Source of the DNA: Carettochelys insculpta
Taxonomy: Eukaryota; Chordata; Testudines; Carettochelyidae
NCBI RefSeq assembly: GCF_033958435.1
Contig: NC_134138.1
Span: 268,809,798 to 268,873,797 of the forward strand
Reading direction: 5' to 3'
Length of the DNA stretch: 64,000 nucleotides
Shown here one piece after another: positions 62,871 through 64,000 of the stretch. The position numbers were made by a program, and so were the translations under genes. The notes below the pieces were generated by a model. It saw only the letters and a program-made list of their open reading frames with translations. It ran no database searches and was not told where the DNA came from. How positions within the stretch are numbered: position 1 is the first letter of the stretch; each line of letters starts with the position of its first letter.

Positions 62871-64000
62871 GAGGACGGACACTGCATTCGAACTCTTTAA
62901 AAGCTAAGGCACAAAATAAAAGTTCTCAGTCATTTTAGTGAGGTGAAGTTATGAGAGACAGAAGAAAAACCAAAACCCTCCACATCACTGAGATGCTATT
63001 GAAACAATCCACTTAAAGGCTCAGCCTGGTGTTTTCTGAAGTGCCCACTTCCCCTTCACTGTTCTGGTTGTATTGGTCCCTCACACTAGCCACATTACAT
63101 GACCGGGAAACCTTAGCCTATGTCTGAGTGTTTAAGCCAGTTTCCTTTATACCACATGCATGTCCCAGTGACAACAAGTAAGTAACTTCAGTTTCCTGGT
63201 TCTGAGGTAATTTTGTTCTGGAGGGTTTATACAGGCAGCCCAGAGCACAGCTGGTCCAGGGGGCAGAGTTCTGGTCTCAGAGGTACTGCAACTAGCCCAG
63301 GTGAAACAACACTGAGCAGTTCTTTCAAGTGAATAAAGTGGTAGAAGTCATTTGCCACTTGTCTGGCACTAACACAGGCATTGTTGGCTAAAAATTTTCA
63401 CTGCAGACCTGTGCACACTAATGGGACACTGTTAGATGAAAAGTAACAAATAATCTGCCATGCTGAATAATTTGCAGTGATTATAACATGCGTAAAGGGA
63501 GTTTTAAATTTCAAATGACTTGTTTCACAGTGCATGCTGTTTGCTGACTTTTTGTCACCTCACTGGACATTCAGATTCTCATCCACCAAGGTCCAGTGTT
63601 TGGGTTGCGCCTTTACAGAATTTGTGGGAAGATTTCTATTGGTCTTAGGTACTATATATGCTTTCTTCTCCTTCCAGTACACTACATTTCAGTTCAAGTT
63701 TACCTTTAACGCTACAGCTCCAGGAGTGGAAACTTTCCCAGGAAAGTAGGCAGTAAAGGATGATGTATGAGTGACTCAATCGACACCATGAGCTAAGGAT
63801 ACAGTTGCTCCTGCCTGGACACACATACTCACACTAGATTTCAACAAGCTAGTACACAGCATAAACAGTAGTGTAGCCACAGCGGCACGAGACCAGTCAT
63901 CTGAGACACAGCTGATCCATGCTGAGTACAACTGTCCCTGAAACCAGTGAGTAACACTTAGCATGACTCAGCTGTGCCATGGCGACACTGCTATTTATAC

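Overview
This window looks like non-coding nuclear DNA from a vertebrate, most probably a cryptodiran turtle. I recognise no complete host gene. The evidence for a turtle is the repeat content: CR1 LINE fragments on both strands; a tRNA-derived SINE with the tortoise Pol III/SINE type of body and tail; very many short inverted-repeat DNA elements with 'GGCTA(C/T)GTCTACA'-type ends; PIF/Harbinger transposase remains; a Ty3/gypsy fragment with integrase upstream of RT; and CORE-SINE/MIR-like relics. The assignment rests on family recognition, not on a database search.

Layout. 1-9.2 kb: tRNA-like SINEs split by DNA elements, a 711-bp Harbinger-derived miniature element, a decayed second Harbinger transposase and a CR1 tail. 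10-19 kb: short SINE-like insertions, a second 711-bp miniature element inside an older inverted-repeat element, a CR1 tail, two nested MITE clusters and a tortoise-type SINE. 19-26 kb: mostly sparse, with two non-LTR retrotransposon remains. 26-30 kb: a gypsy fragment followed by a CR1 interrupted by a 0.9-kb hAT element, then another CR1. 31-32.5 kb: nested and abutting MITEs that share a TAA target. 33-38 kb: a CR1/L3-like LINE and relics. 39.4-42.1 kb: a 2.7-kb structure with long inverted arms and a central array of palindromic repeats. 45-48.4 kb: a third miniature Harbinger and a CR1 with two pogo/Tigger-like insertions. 50-57 kb: a hAT element, then a long antisense CR1 interrupted first by a MITE (which itself carries an inverted double SINE) and then by a 4-kb two-gene Harbinger element. 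57.4-57.8 kb: a 436-bp near-perfect palindrome. 58-64 kb: old relics, an inverted-repeat element, a LINE 3' end and one weak candidate host exon.

The clearest functional unit is the Harbinger transposon at 52920-56910. It has convergent transposase and Myb/SANT-like genes, both damaged, and a 3-bp CTT target duplication. Three 0.7-kb copies at 4548, 12550 and 45126 have its two ends joined at a GGGCTG microhomology, so the window holds a near-autonomous parent-type element and its deletion-derived miniatures together. Nearly all other open frames are antisense shadows, low-complexity frames or repeat remains.
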